This document shows positions 1 through 5,914 of a stretch of DNA of 9,847 nt, one piece after another. The notes below the pieces were generated by a model. That model worked only from the letters and a program-made list of their open reading frames with translations. It ran no database searches and had not been told where the DNA came from. Within the stretch, counting starts at the first letter, position 1; each line of letters begins with the position of its first letter. Where the stretch lies: NCBI GenBank assembly GCA_022866185.1, contig JALHUG010000085.1:1-9847 (forward strand). The letters run 5' to 3'. The stretch comes from Dehalococcoidia bacterium (GTDB lineage: Bacteria; Chloroflexota; Dehalococcoidia; SM23-28-2). Position numbers and translations under genes: made by a program.

Positions 1-567
1 GAGAATGTCCTGGCCCTGGCCAGCCGCACCCTGGCCCGCTTCGGCGGCCTGACCGGCCTGGCCAAGGCCAGTTTCGGCGAGCTGTGCAGCCAGCGGGGTC
101 TGGGCGAGGCCAAGGCGGCCCAGGTGAAGGCCGCCCTGGAGCTGGGCCGCCGCCTCCTCTCCACTCAGCCCCAGGAGCGAGCGGCAGTGCACTCGCCCCA
201 GGACGTGGCCAATCTGGTCATGGCCGAGATGGACCTGCTCGATCAGGAGCACCTACGGGTGCTCCTTCTGAACACCAAGAACCAGGTGCTGGCCATGCCC
301 GAGGTCTACAAGGGCAACGTCAACTCCACCCTGGTGCGGGTAGCGGAGGTCTTCCGAGAGGCCGTCCGCGAGGGCTGCCCTGCCCTCATCGTGGTGCACA
401 ACCACCCCTCCGGCGACCCCACGCCCAGCGGCGACGACGTGGCGATGACCCGCCAGATGGTGGAGGCCGGCCAGCTCCTGGGCATCGACGTCCTCGACCA
501 CATCGTCATCGGCCGCCAGAGCTTCGTCAGCCTGCGCGAGCGCGGCCTGGGCTTCCCCAAGGCCTAG
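1..567 (+). CDS. radC: RadC/JAB-domain (MPN+) protein, 5' truncated
   Basis: The reading frame is open from the first base, so the N terminus lies outside the window; 188 codons are visible of a family usually near 220-230. The visible N-terminal part (about codons 10-50) looks like the helix-hairpin-helix region of RadC (LARFGGLTGLAKASF, then GLGEAKAAQVKAALELGRR). The C-terminal part is the JAB1/MPN+ metalloprotease-like domain, with the JAMM zinc motif HNHPSGDPTPSGDD beginning at base 397 and a preceding conserved Glu region (VYKGNVNSTLVRVAEVFREA). The family was named from a supposed DNA-repair role that was later attributed to another gene; its biochemical function is unsettled. It stops with TAG 23 bp before the amidohydrolase and probably shares its transcript. 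Family assignment is secure; function is not. Confidence 0.93.
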   Translation, partial: ENVLALASRTLARFGGLTGLAKASFGELCSQRGLGEAKAAQVKAALELGRRLLSTQPQERAAVHSPQDVANLVMAEMDLLDQEHLRVLLLNTKNQVLAMPEVYKGNVNSTLVRVAEVFREAVREGCPALIVVHNHPSGDPTPSGDDVAMTRQMVEAGQLLGIDVLDHIVIGRQSFVSLRERGLGFPKA

Positions 568-590
568 GGCCGGCAAGGAGGGCGTTCCCC

Positions 591-1505
591 ATGCTTGACT
601 ATCCCATTATCGACGCCCACCTCCACACCTACCCCCGGCCGGAGATCGGCTGGCAGGCCCAGTCCGGCATCGGGAGCAGCGGCCACGCCGGCACCATCGA
701 GGAGCTTGTCGCCCTCATGCGGGAGGGCAACATCGCCAAGGCGGTGATGCTGAATATGACGCCGGTGTTCGACATGCGCCAGGTTGCTCTGTCCAAGCTT
801 CCCCCTGACCTGTCGCCGGTCCGGCGCGCGGAGGCCGAGGAGCAGATCCGCCTGGACGCGATCGCCCGCTTGCAGAGGCGTAACGCCTGGACCTGCGCCG
901 TCGCCCGTGAGAACCCTGGCCTAGTGCCCTACATCGGCCTGGACCCCAGCATGGACGGGGCTACCATGGCCCAGGAGGTAAACGACCGCGTCAAGGAGGG
1001 GGCCAGGGGCATCAAGCTCCATCCCACCATCCAGCGTCACTTCCCCAACGACGACCACCTCTACCCCGCCTATGACAGAGCCCAAGAGCTAGGCTTGCCT
1101 ATCATCAGCCACTCGGGCGCCTTCGCCCTGGCCGGTGATCCCGAGCAGCACGCCCGGCCCGCCAACTTCGTCGCGGTCCTGCGCCAGTTCCCCGGCCTCA
1201 CCCTTGTCCTAGCCCACATGGCCCGCGGCTTTCTGGACGAGGCGGTGGAGATCATGCAGGCCTACCCCAACGTCTACCTGGACACGAGCGGTACCATGAG
1301 TGGGACGATCAGCCCTAATACCGTATCCGACGAGGAGGCGGTGGCGATGATCCGCCGCGTCGGCTGCCATCGCGTGCTCTTCGGCTCCGACTGGCCCTGG
1401 TTTCACCCCATCATCGACGCCCGGCGCATCGATGGCCTGCCCCTCAGCGCTGAGGAGAAACGTCTCATCTTCTACGAGAACGCCCAGCGCGCTCTGGGGC
1501 TGTAG
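591..1505 (+). CDS. Amidohydrolase_2-family (TIM-barrel) metal-dependent hydrolase
   Basis: A 304-residue protein of the amidohydrolase_2 family (PF04909 type), whose members include decarboxylases and hydrolases acting on cyclic or aromatic acids; the substrate cannot be read from sequence. Visible metal-site landmarks are the N-terminal HxH (DAHLH, H10 and H12), GIKLHP with K142 and H144 on a middle strand, ISHSG with H174, LAHM with H209, and the catalytic Asp D267 in FGSDWPW. These occur in the expected barrel order and the length is typical. The start is ATG 591, chosen because the family begins within a few residues of the DxHxH strand and because AAGGAGG lies 10 nt upstream. The open frame extends upstream to about base 84, but that stretch overlaps radC and has Arg/Pro/Gly-rich shadow composition. 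The stop is 4 bp before the next gene. No signal peptide; predicted cytoplasmic. Confidence 0.9.
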   Translation: MLDYPIIDAHLHTYPRPEIGWQAQSGIGSSGHAGTIEELVALMREGNIAKAVMLNMTPVFDMRQVALSKLPPDLSPVRRAEAEEQIRLDAIARLQRRNAWTCAVARENPGLVPYIGLDPSMDGATMAQEVNDRVKEGARGIKLHPTIQRHFPNDDHLYPAYDRAQELGLPIISHSGAFALAGDPEQHARPANFVAVLRQFPGLTLVLAHMARGFLDEAVEIMQAYPNVYLDTSGTMSGTISPNTVSDEEAVAMIRRVGCHRVLFGSDWPWFHPIIDARRIDGLPLSAEEKRLIFYENAQRALGL

Positions 1506-1509
1506 CAGG

Positions 1510-2280
1510 ATGAGCACCGCCACCTGGCGTTTCATCGACAGCGGCTGGGCGTCAGGCGCCCGCCAGATGGCCGTAGACGATGCCCTCCTCACCCTCTGCG
1601 GCCGGGGCCACTCGCCGCCCACCCTGCGCCTGTTCAGCTTCCGGCCTCCCTGCCTGTCGCTGGGCCGTTTTCAGCCTGTCCCGCCCGAGACCCACCGAGA
1701 GGCCGGCCTGGAGGTAGTGAGGCGGCCCACCGGCGGTCGGGCCGTCCTCCACCGGGGCGACATCTGCTACAGCGTCATTGCCCCCGTCGACCATCCCCTG
1801 CTGGCAGGAAGCATCCACCAGTCGTACGGCAAGATCGCCCGGGCACTGGCCGAGGGCCTGGCCATTCTCGGCCTGCCGCCGCTGCGAGAGGCCGCTGCCC
1901 AGGGCCGCTTGCCCGCGGGCGAGTGGTGCTTCGAGGCAATAGCTCCGCATGAGTTGGCCCTCGACGGTGCCAAGCTAGTGGGGAGCGCTCAGTTGCGGCG
2001 CGATGGCATCCTGCTTCAGCAGGGCAGCATCCGCCTGGCGTCCCCTGGCGGGCAGCCGTCGGCGGCGATATCCCTGGAGGAATCGCTGGGGCGCAGGGTG
2101 CCCCGCCGCGAGATGGCCCGCGCGCTGGTGGAGGGCTTTACCCGCGCCTGGGGTGTGCGGTTTCGCCGCGGCCGCCTGACCGCCGAGGAGGAGCAGTTGG
2201 CGCAGCGGCTGGAGCGGGAGAAATACGCCACCACCGCCTGGACGTGGCAGCTCAATCTGGCGCCATCGGCCGGAGGCTGA
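1510..2280 (+). CDS. Lipoate-protein ligase A / octanoyltransferase (LplA-LipM-like) family protein
   Basis: A 256-residue protein of the biotin/lipoate ligase (BPL_LplA_LipB) fold. Diagnostic stretches are RRPTGGRAVLH (residues 71-81, the lipoyl-binding loop), DICYSV (84-89) and ALDGAKLVGSAQLRRDG (150-166), where K155 matches the invariant active-site Lys. C140 in WCFEAIAPHEL lies where LipM-type octanoyltransferases carry their acyl-accepting Cys (CFxxPS context), so transfer of octanoyl from acyl carrier protein to lipoyl domains (GcvH or E2) is at least as likely as ATP-dependent lipoate ligation. The Ser after Pro in the LipM motif is replaced by His here. The C-terminal accessory domain of full LplA is absent. 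Start ATG 1510 is chosen because MSTATWRFIDSG is the usual family beginning; it lies 4 bp after the upstream stop, implying translational coupling. Only a weak CAGG precedes it. The gene converges on larC with 4 bp between stop codons. Confidence 0.87.
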   Translation: MSTATWRFIDSGWASGARQMAVDDALLTLCGRGHSPPTLRLFSFRPPCLSLGRFQPVPPETHREAGLEVVRRPTGGRAVLHRGDICYSVIAPVDHPLLAGSIHQSYGKIARALAEGLAILGLPPLREAAAQGRLPAGEWCFEAIAPHELALDGAKLVGSAQLRRDGILLQQGSIRLASPGGQPSAAISLEESLGRRVPRREMARALVEGFTRAWGVRFRRGRLTAEEEQLAQRLEREKYATTAWTWQLNLAPSAGG

Positions 2281-2284
2281 TCCG

Positions 2285-3589
2285 CTAGGACTGGCCGCTG
2301 CCTGCCATCCACCCCAGAAGGGCCTGCGCCTCTGCCTGGACGATGCGATAGACCTCGGCCAGCGGTTTGTCGCTGGCCTCCGCCAGCCGCCGACAGACCT
2401 CGTACTCGGGCGACGCTTGCGGTGGCTCCCCGGGCAGGCGCTTCACCTTCACCACGGCCGGCCCCAGGCTAGACTCGAACGTCAGCACCTCCCGTTCGGC
2501 CTCCCGCCGTCGCACCTCCCGCAACCGCACCCCCAGGGTGGACGTCTCCCGCAGGATCAGCGAGACGATGGCATCCTCGGCCTGCAGGGGGCAGAGGACA
2601 GAAAGGAGACCCCCGGGGCGTCCTTTCTTCATCTGGATGGGCGTGAGCCAGACGTCGGCAGCGCCGCTGGCAAACAGCCGCTCCTGCACGTAGCCCAGGA
2701 TCTCGGGGTTCATGTCATCGATGTTGGTCTCCGCCAGGAGCATGAGCTGTCTGGCATCCTCCATCGCTGTGCCCAGCCACAGGCGCAGCACGTTGGGCCA
2801 GCCAGCGATGTCCCGGCTGCCGGCGCCGTAGCCCACGCACTCCACCTTCATGGCCGGACGCTGGAAGCGGGCGAGGGTGGTGATGATGGCAGCGCCGGTG
2901 GGGGTCAGGAGCTCCCAGTCTTCCCCACCTTGGCGGGCAACGGTGGGGGCCCCTGCCGAGGCCACAAGCTCCAGAGTGGCTGGTGCTGGCAGGGGCAGGA
3001 CGCCCGCGGCGCTCTCCGTCCTGCCGCCGCCCAGGGCCAGCGCTGAGGCGAACAGCTCTTCCACCCCCAGCAGGCGCAGGCCAGCCACAGCGCCCATCAC
3101 GTCCACGATAGCGTCCGCCGCCCCCACCTCGTGAAGGTGCGCCTGTGCCAGAGGCAAGCCGTGTACCTTGGCCTCCGCCTCTGCCAAGCGGCCGAAGATA
3201 GCCGCCCCCTTGTCCTTATCGGCTGGAGGGAGAGAGCTGTCCTCAATGATGCCCAGGATATCGGCCAGCCTTCTTGGCGGCTGCCTTTTGGCCAGCGCCA
3301 CCCTGACCTGAGTGGCGGCCAGGCTCGCCCGGCGCACCTTGCGAGCGCTCAGCCGATAGCCCGTCAGCGGCAGCTTAGCCAGCTCGGCCCTCAGGCTCTC
3401 CAGGGAGAGCCCTGCATCCACCAGAGCGCCCAGGATCATGTCGCCGCTGGCGCCCGAGAAACAGTCTAGATAGCCAATCCTAGAAGCTATTTCAGAATTC
3501 TCTCCACACCGCCCCGTAAACGGGGCGGCATCCATGCCCCCGCCTTCAGGCGGGGGTGGCGAGCCATTTTTGAAACTGCTTCTAGCCAT
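2285..3589 (-). CDS. larC: LarC, nickel insertion protein (pyridinium-3,5-bisthiocarboxylic acid mononucleotide nickel chelatase), with in-frame 34-residue insertion at the N terminus
   Basis: LarC catalyses CTP-dependent insertion of nickel into the pincer nucleotide cofactor of lactate racemase-type enzymes. The family signature GYLDCFSGASGDMILGALVDAG is at residues 39-60, followed by the conserved AHLHEVGAADAIVDVMGA region, a central LLAETNIDDMNPEILGYVQERLF segment and the C-terminal domain. Some Lactobacillus larC genes need a programmed frameshift between two halves; here the ORF is continuous. The encoded protein is 434 residues. Residues 4-37 come entirely from a palindromic mobile element at 3483-3582; without them the protein is 400 residues and starts MARIGYLDCF, as normal for the family. 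Translation may start at ATG 3589 (the original start codon) or at ATG 3535 inside the element. No strong ribosome binding site is visible for 3589. It is the third gene of the larB operon and ends 4 bp from the converging lipoate-ligase gene. Confidence 0.93.
   Translation of the reverse strand: MARSSFKNGSPPPPEGGGMDAAPFTGRCGENSEIASRIGYLDCFSGASGDMILGALVDAGLSLESLRAELAKLPLTGYRLSARKVRRASLAATQVRVALAKRQPPRRLADILGIIEDSSLPPADKDKGAAIFGRLAEAEAKVHGLPLAQAHLHEVGAADAIVDVMGAVAGLRLLGVEELFASALALGGGRTESAAGVLPLPAPATLELVASAGAPTVARQGGEDWELLTPTGAAIITTLARFQRPAMKVECVGYGAGSRDIAGWPNVLRLWLGTAMEDARQLMLLAETNIDDMNPEILGYVQERLFASGAADVWLTPIQMKKGRPGGLLSVLCPLQAEDAIVSLILRETSTLGVRLREVRRREAEREVLTFESSLGPAVVKVKRLPGEPPQASPEYEVCRRLAEASDKPLAEVYRIVQAEAQALLGWMAGSGQS
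3509..3528. repeat. Perfect hairpin 1 of the larC insertion element
   Basis: An 8-bp perfect inverted repeat, CCGCCCCG and CGGGGCGG, encloses a 4-nt TAAA loop. In the larC mRNA it would form a very stable all but one GC stem downstream of the internal ATG at 3535. Confidence 0.9.
3537..3556. repeat. Perfect hairpin 2 of the larC insertion element
   Basis: An 8-bp perfect inverted repeat, CCCCCGCC and GGCGGGGG, encloses a TTCA loop. It sits between the two possible larC start codons (3589 and 3535) and in mRNA could hinder initiation or early elongation. There is no trailing T tract, so it is not a normal intrinsic terminator. Confidence 0.9.
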
Positions 3590-3625
3590 CGTTCGGGGGC
3601 CGGAAGGGGAATAGCAGTGCCTTCC

Positions 3626-4342
3626 CTAGGGGGTGGCGTCCTTCAAGCGTTGGGCCTGCGCCTCAACGAGCTGCTGTATGAAGTCGCTGCGTCCGCCGTC
3701 CATGATCCACCAGATCCGCAGGTAGGCCCGAGCCGGCCCCTGCCTGAAGATGACAATATCGTCGGCGAAGGTCTCAGCCTCCACCCCTTCCTCCGCCGCG
3801 GACTTGGCCGTCATGCGCAGCCACATCATCTCGTCTGTCAGCGGAGGGCTGGTCACCTCCTCCATCTTTCCGCCCTCCATCCCCTCGGCACCGATGGCCC
3901 CAGCGCTCAAGCTGCTGCGGGCCGTCTGTAAGGCATCGGCGAACGATGCCTTGGCACCCTCCTCGCTGCTGTAAAGGCTGGACGCGCCGTTGACCAACAT
4001 GAGCCCCACCACGCTCGCGAGCGCCGGAGTAGGCTGATAGGTGACATCGTAGCCCAGAATCCGCCCCCACTCTTTCAGCATAGCCAGCCGCCCTTCGCGG
4101 TCGGTACTCTCGGCGGCCGACTCTTCATTGGTCACGAAGAACTCCTCCGCCCGGATGACGCCAGAGGGTAGGTCCTCCAACTGGATCACCATCCGCTTGA
4201 GCTGATCCTGCACCTCGGTGGCCACAGGAGTGGGCGTCGCCTCACCTTCGCCCCCGCCGCCGTTGCAGGCCATGATAGCAGCAAGAAGGAAGGCTACCAG
4301 AGCTGTCAGACCAGCCATCACCAGTCGAAGCCTTGTCACCAC
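3626..4342 (-). CDS. Putative lipoprotein of unknown function within the lar operon
   Basis: A 238-residue protein that I do not recognise as a named family. The N terminus is a lipoprotein signal: basic start (MVTRLRL), hydrophobic stretch about residues 8-25, and lipobox IMAC with C26 as the predicted lipidation site. A GGGGEGEATPTPVATE linker follows, a style common in Chloroflexota and other envelope lipoproteins. The rest is a soluble alpha/beta-looking domain without an obvious catalytic motif; it carries one Trp-rich strand (RIWWIMDGG) near the end and no cysteine after C26. The start is GTG 4342 (a second GTG follows at once), preceded by AAGGAGG with a 6-nt gap. That ribosome binding site overlaps the larB stop region, so translation is likely coupled to larB. 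The gene ends 36 bp before the larC start. Position between larB and larC suggests an extracytoplasmic role linked to the nickel-pincer pathway, but it may be unrelated. Confidence 0.85.
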   Translation of the reverse strand: MVTRLRLVMAGLTALVAFLLAAIMACNGGGGEGEATPTPVATEVQDQLKRMVIQLEDLPSGVIRAEEFFVTNEESAAESTDREGRLAMLKEWGRILGYDVTYQPTPALASVVGLMLVNGASSLYSSEEGAKASFADALQTARSSLSAGAIGAEGMEGGKMEEVTSPPLTDEMMWLRMTAKSAAEEGVEAETFADDIVIFRQGPARAYLRIWWIMDGGRSDFIQQLVEAQAQRLKDATP

Positions 4343-4354
4343 GCTACGCCTCCT

Positions 4355-5119
4355 TCAATCCCTTCGCTCCTGCCAGGCCAGGCGGTTGATCATCGCTGCC
4401 AGATAGCCGGCGCCGAAGCCGTTGTCGATGTTGACCACCGCCACGCCGGGGACACAGCTATTGAGCATAGCCAGCAAGGGAGCCAAACCCTGCAAGCTCG
4501 CGCCGTAGCCAATCGATGTGGGCACGGCGATGACCGGCGCTGCCACCAGACCGGCCACCACGCTGGGCAGCGCCCCCTCCATGCCCGCTACGGCCACCAC
4601 CACCTTCGACTCCTGAAGGACGGCCAGATGGCCCAGCAGGCGGTGCAGGCCAGCTACGCCCACGTCGTATATGCGCTCCGCCCGGCTGCCCACAATCTCC
4701 GCCGTGACCGCCGCCTCCTCGGCCACCGCCAGATCGGAGGTGCCAGCGCAGACGATGGCCACACCGTCCAGCAGCGGCTGCGGGTGGCGATTCACACTGA
4801 TCGCCCGGGCGGTGGCGTGATAGACGGCGTCGGAGATGATCTCTTTGAGGGCAGCATAGGTCGAAGCATCCACGCGCGTCACCAGCAGGCGATCGCCCTG
4901 GCTGAGAAGCCTCTCGCCGATGGCCACGACCTGCTCGTCTGTCTTCCCCTGGCCGAGGATTACCTCTGGGAAGCCCCTGCGCAGGGCCCGATGGTGGTCG
5001 ACCGCGGCAAAACCCAGGTCCTCGTAAGGGAATCGCCGCAGACGTTCCAGCGTTTCATCAATGGAGAGGGTTCCTGTTTGCAGGCCGGTGAGTAGTTCTC
5101 GCAACCTGACGTCGTCGAT
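4355..5119 (-). CDS. larB: LarB, pyridinium-3,5-biscarboxylic acid mononucleotide synthase
   Basis: LarB carboxylates and hydrolyses nicotinic acid adenine dinucleotide, the first step of nickel-pincer cofactor synthesis; it is related to the PurE carboxylase fold. Strong family motifs (numbered from TTG 5104) are PYEDLGFAAVDHHRALRRGFPEV (26-48), GQGKT (51-55), VCAGTSDL (118-125), GMEGALPSVVAGL (174-186), VPTSIGYG (194-201) and NSCVPGVAVVNIDNGFGAG (215-233). The last contains the conserved Cys expected in the active site. The start is unusual. The only standard in-frame start is TTG 5104, with no ribosome binding site at proper distance. A perfect AGGAGG (5126-5131) lies 6 nt before an in-frame ATC at 5119-5117, and starting there gives xDDVRLRELLTGL, matching the usual LarB N terminus. 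An in-frame TAG two codons before the ATC excludes any earlier start. Coordinates given use the ATC; the TTG form is 249 residues. Confidence 0.93.
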   Translation of the reverse strand: MDDVRLRELLTGLQTGTLSIDETLERLRRFPYEDLGFAAVDHHRALRRGFPEVILGQGKTDEQVVAIGERLLSQGDRLLVTRVDASTYAALKEIISDAVYHATARAISVNRHPQPLLDGVAIVCAGTSDLAVAEEAAVTAEIVGSRAERIYDVGVAGLHRLLGHLAVLQESKVVVAVAGMEGALPSVVAGLVAAPVIAVPTSIGYGASLQGLAPLLAMLNSCVPGVAVVNIDNGFGAGYLAAMINRLAWQERRD

Positions 5120-5155
5120 GCTCTACCTCCTGCCCGCCTGCCGCAAGCAGAACGG

Positions 5156-5184
5156 ATCATAGCATCGGCTCCAGCTTGCGTAAA
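5156..5184 (-). promoter_or_regulatory. Predicted sigma70-type promoter of the larB operon
   Basis: On the - strand, TTTACG (-35, 5179-5184) and TATGAT (-10, 5156-5161) are separated by 17 bp. Transcription would begin near 5149, about 30 nt before the larB ribosome binding site and start, which fits a short leader. Confidence 0.6.
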
Positions 5185-5204
5185 CCTGGCCGCCGTCCCA
5201 TAAT
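5176..5204 (+). promoter_or_regulatory. Possible promoter of the PAP2 gene, overlapping the larB promoter
   Basis: CATAAT (5199-5204) resembles a -10 box and lies only 6 nt before ATG 5211, with a weak TTGCGT 17 bp upstream. If used, transcription would start at or next to the A of the ATG, giving a leaderless mRNA. This fits the lack of any Shine-Dalgarno sequence before the gene. Its -35 overlaps the -35 of the divergent larB promoter. Confidence 0.35.
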
Positions 5205-5210
5205 GGCGCG

Positions 5211-5888
5211 ATGATGAGGCACAAGGCGGCAGACCAACGTTCGACCGGCGAAAGATGGGGGCGCGTATTCTGGAAGTTGTGGCTGGTGGCGGCCCTAGGC
5301 TTCATCATCGCGGCTGGCTTCGCTGCCGCCGTCGACTACTTCCCCGCCGACCTGTGGCTGACCCATCGCCTCCAGGATATCGACGCCGCGGCCTTCGGCA
5401 AAGCCCTGGACTGGACCAGCCGAATGGCGGAGATACCCCTGGTGCTGCTCGTTGTCTTTGGCGGCGCTTTGGCGCTGTGGCTGTTGGCCAACCGCTCGGC
5501 GGCGATATGGCTGGTGGGGGCCCTGGTAGTGTACTTGTCAGACAGAGTCGTCAAGTTGTTGGTGGACAGGCCGCGGCCAGCGGGTCACCTGGTGGAGGTG
5601 AGCGAGAAGACGGCGAGTTCGTCCTTCCCCAGCGGTCATGCCACCGCCGCCGTCCTGGTGTACGGCTTCATCTTCTACCTGGCCGGCTTGCTGATACCCT
5701 CCCGGCTCCTGCGTCTTCTGGTGCAGGCATTATGCCTCATCATCATCGTGCTGACAGCATTGCAGAGAGTGTACGTAGGCGCCCACTGGCCCAGCGATGT
5801 TGTAGGAGGCTTGCTCTTCGGCGGCCTTCTCTTATCGCTTCTGATCTGGAGCCACCGCCGTTTCTGCTCCCTGATGGCGGGCATGTAG
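5211..5888 (+). CDS. PAP2-family (type 2 phosphatidic acid phosphatase) membrane phosphatase
   Basis: A 225-residue integral membrane protein with about five to six hydrophobic helices (near residues 22-41, 75-93, 97-114, 145-162, 167-184 and 197-213). All three PAP2 signature blocks are present: KLLVDRPRP (K115, R120, P121), SSFPSGHATA (P140-H143) and RVYVGAHWPSDVVGG with R186, catalytic H192 and D196. The Ser usual before R186 is Gln. Family members dephosphorylate lipid phosphates such as phosphatidic acid, phosphatidylglycerophosphate or undecaprenyl pyrophosphate at the outer membrane face; which one applies here cannot be read. Start ATG 5211 (or the adjacent ATG 5214) has no ribosome binding site. 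It is divergent from larB and followed 26 bp later by the CvpA-like gene, with which it may be cotranscribed. Confidence 0.92.
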   Translation: MMRHKAADQRSTGERWGRVFWKLWLVAALGFIIAAGFAAAVDYFPADLWLTHRLQDIDAAAFGKALDWTSRMAEIPLVLLVVFGGALALWLLANRSAAIWLVGALVVYLSDRVVKLLVDRPRPAGHLVEVSEKTASSSFPSGHATAAVLVYGFIFYLAGLLIPSRLLRLLVQALCLIIIVLTALQRVYVGAHWPSDVVGGLLFGGLLLSLLIWSHRRFCSLMAGM

Positions 5889-5914
5889 CTCCTGGCTAGA
5901 ACAGGCAAAGAACA

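Larger units (their letters stand above)
3483..3582. mobile_element. MITE-like palindromic insertion element (100 bp) inside the larC start region
   Basis: The element is built symmetrically as 26-20-8-20-26 bp: outer arm, hairpin, CATCCATG centre, hairpin, outer arm. The outer arms are imperfect terminal inverted repeats (GAAGCTATTTCAGAA on + against GAAGCAGTTTCAAAA on -, 12 of 15 identical; 18 of 26 over the full arm). The flanks carry TA at 3481-3482 and 3583-3584, both inside CTAG, giving a 2-bp TA or 4-bp CTAG target duplication. Deleting 102 bp joins ATG GCT A to GG ATT GGC and recreates a standard LarC N terminus, which is independent evidence of insertion. There is no transposase ORF, so it must have been mobilised in trans. 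TIR style plus TA or YTAR target would fit an IS5-group or IS630-like parent, but the family is an inference. Confidence 0.85.

Noticed and set aside
84..590. Upstream extension of the amidohydrolase frame by 169 residues
   Set aside because: It overlaps radC in another frame, has Arg/Pro/Gly-rich shadow composition, and the family starts right at the DAHLH strand; ATG 591 has a good ribosome binding site.
1432..1509. Longer start for the lipoate-family protein
   Set aside because: It would overlap the conserved end of the amidohydrolase, and family homology begins at ATG 1510.
3509..3556. The two hairpins as an intrinsic transcription terminator between the lipoprotein gene and larC
   Set aside because: They lack a U tract, lie inside the larC frame, and are explained as the symmetric interior of an inserted element.
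3509..3556. Hairpins as an end of an IS200/IS605-type element
   Set aside because: Those elements lack terminal inverted repeats and target duplications; here both TIRs and a TA/CTAG duplication are seen.
3595..3624. Weak inverted repeat GGAAGG...CCTTCC before larC
   Set aside because: Six-base arms with a 12-nt loop and no supporting context; likely chance.
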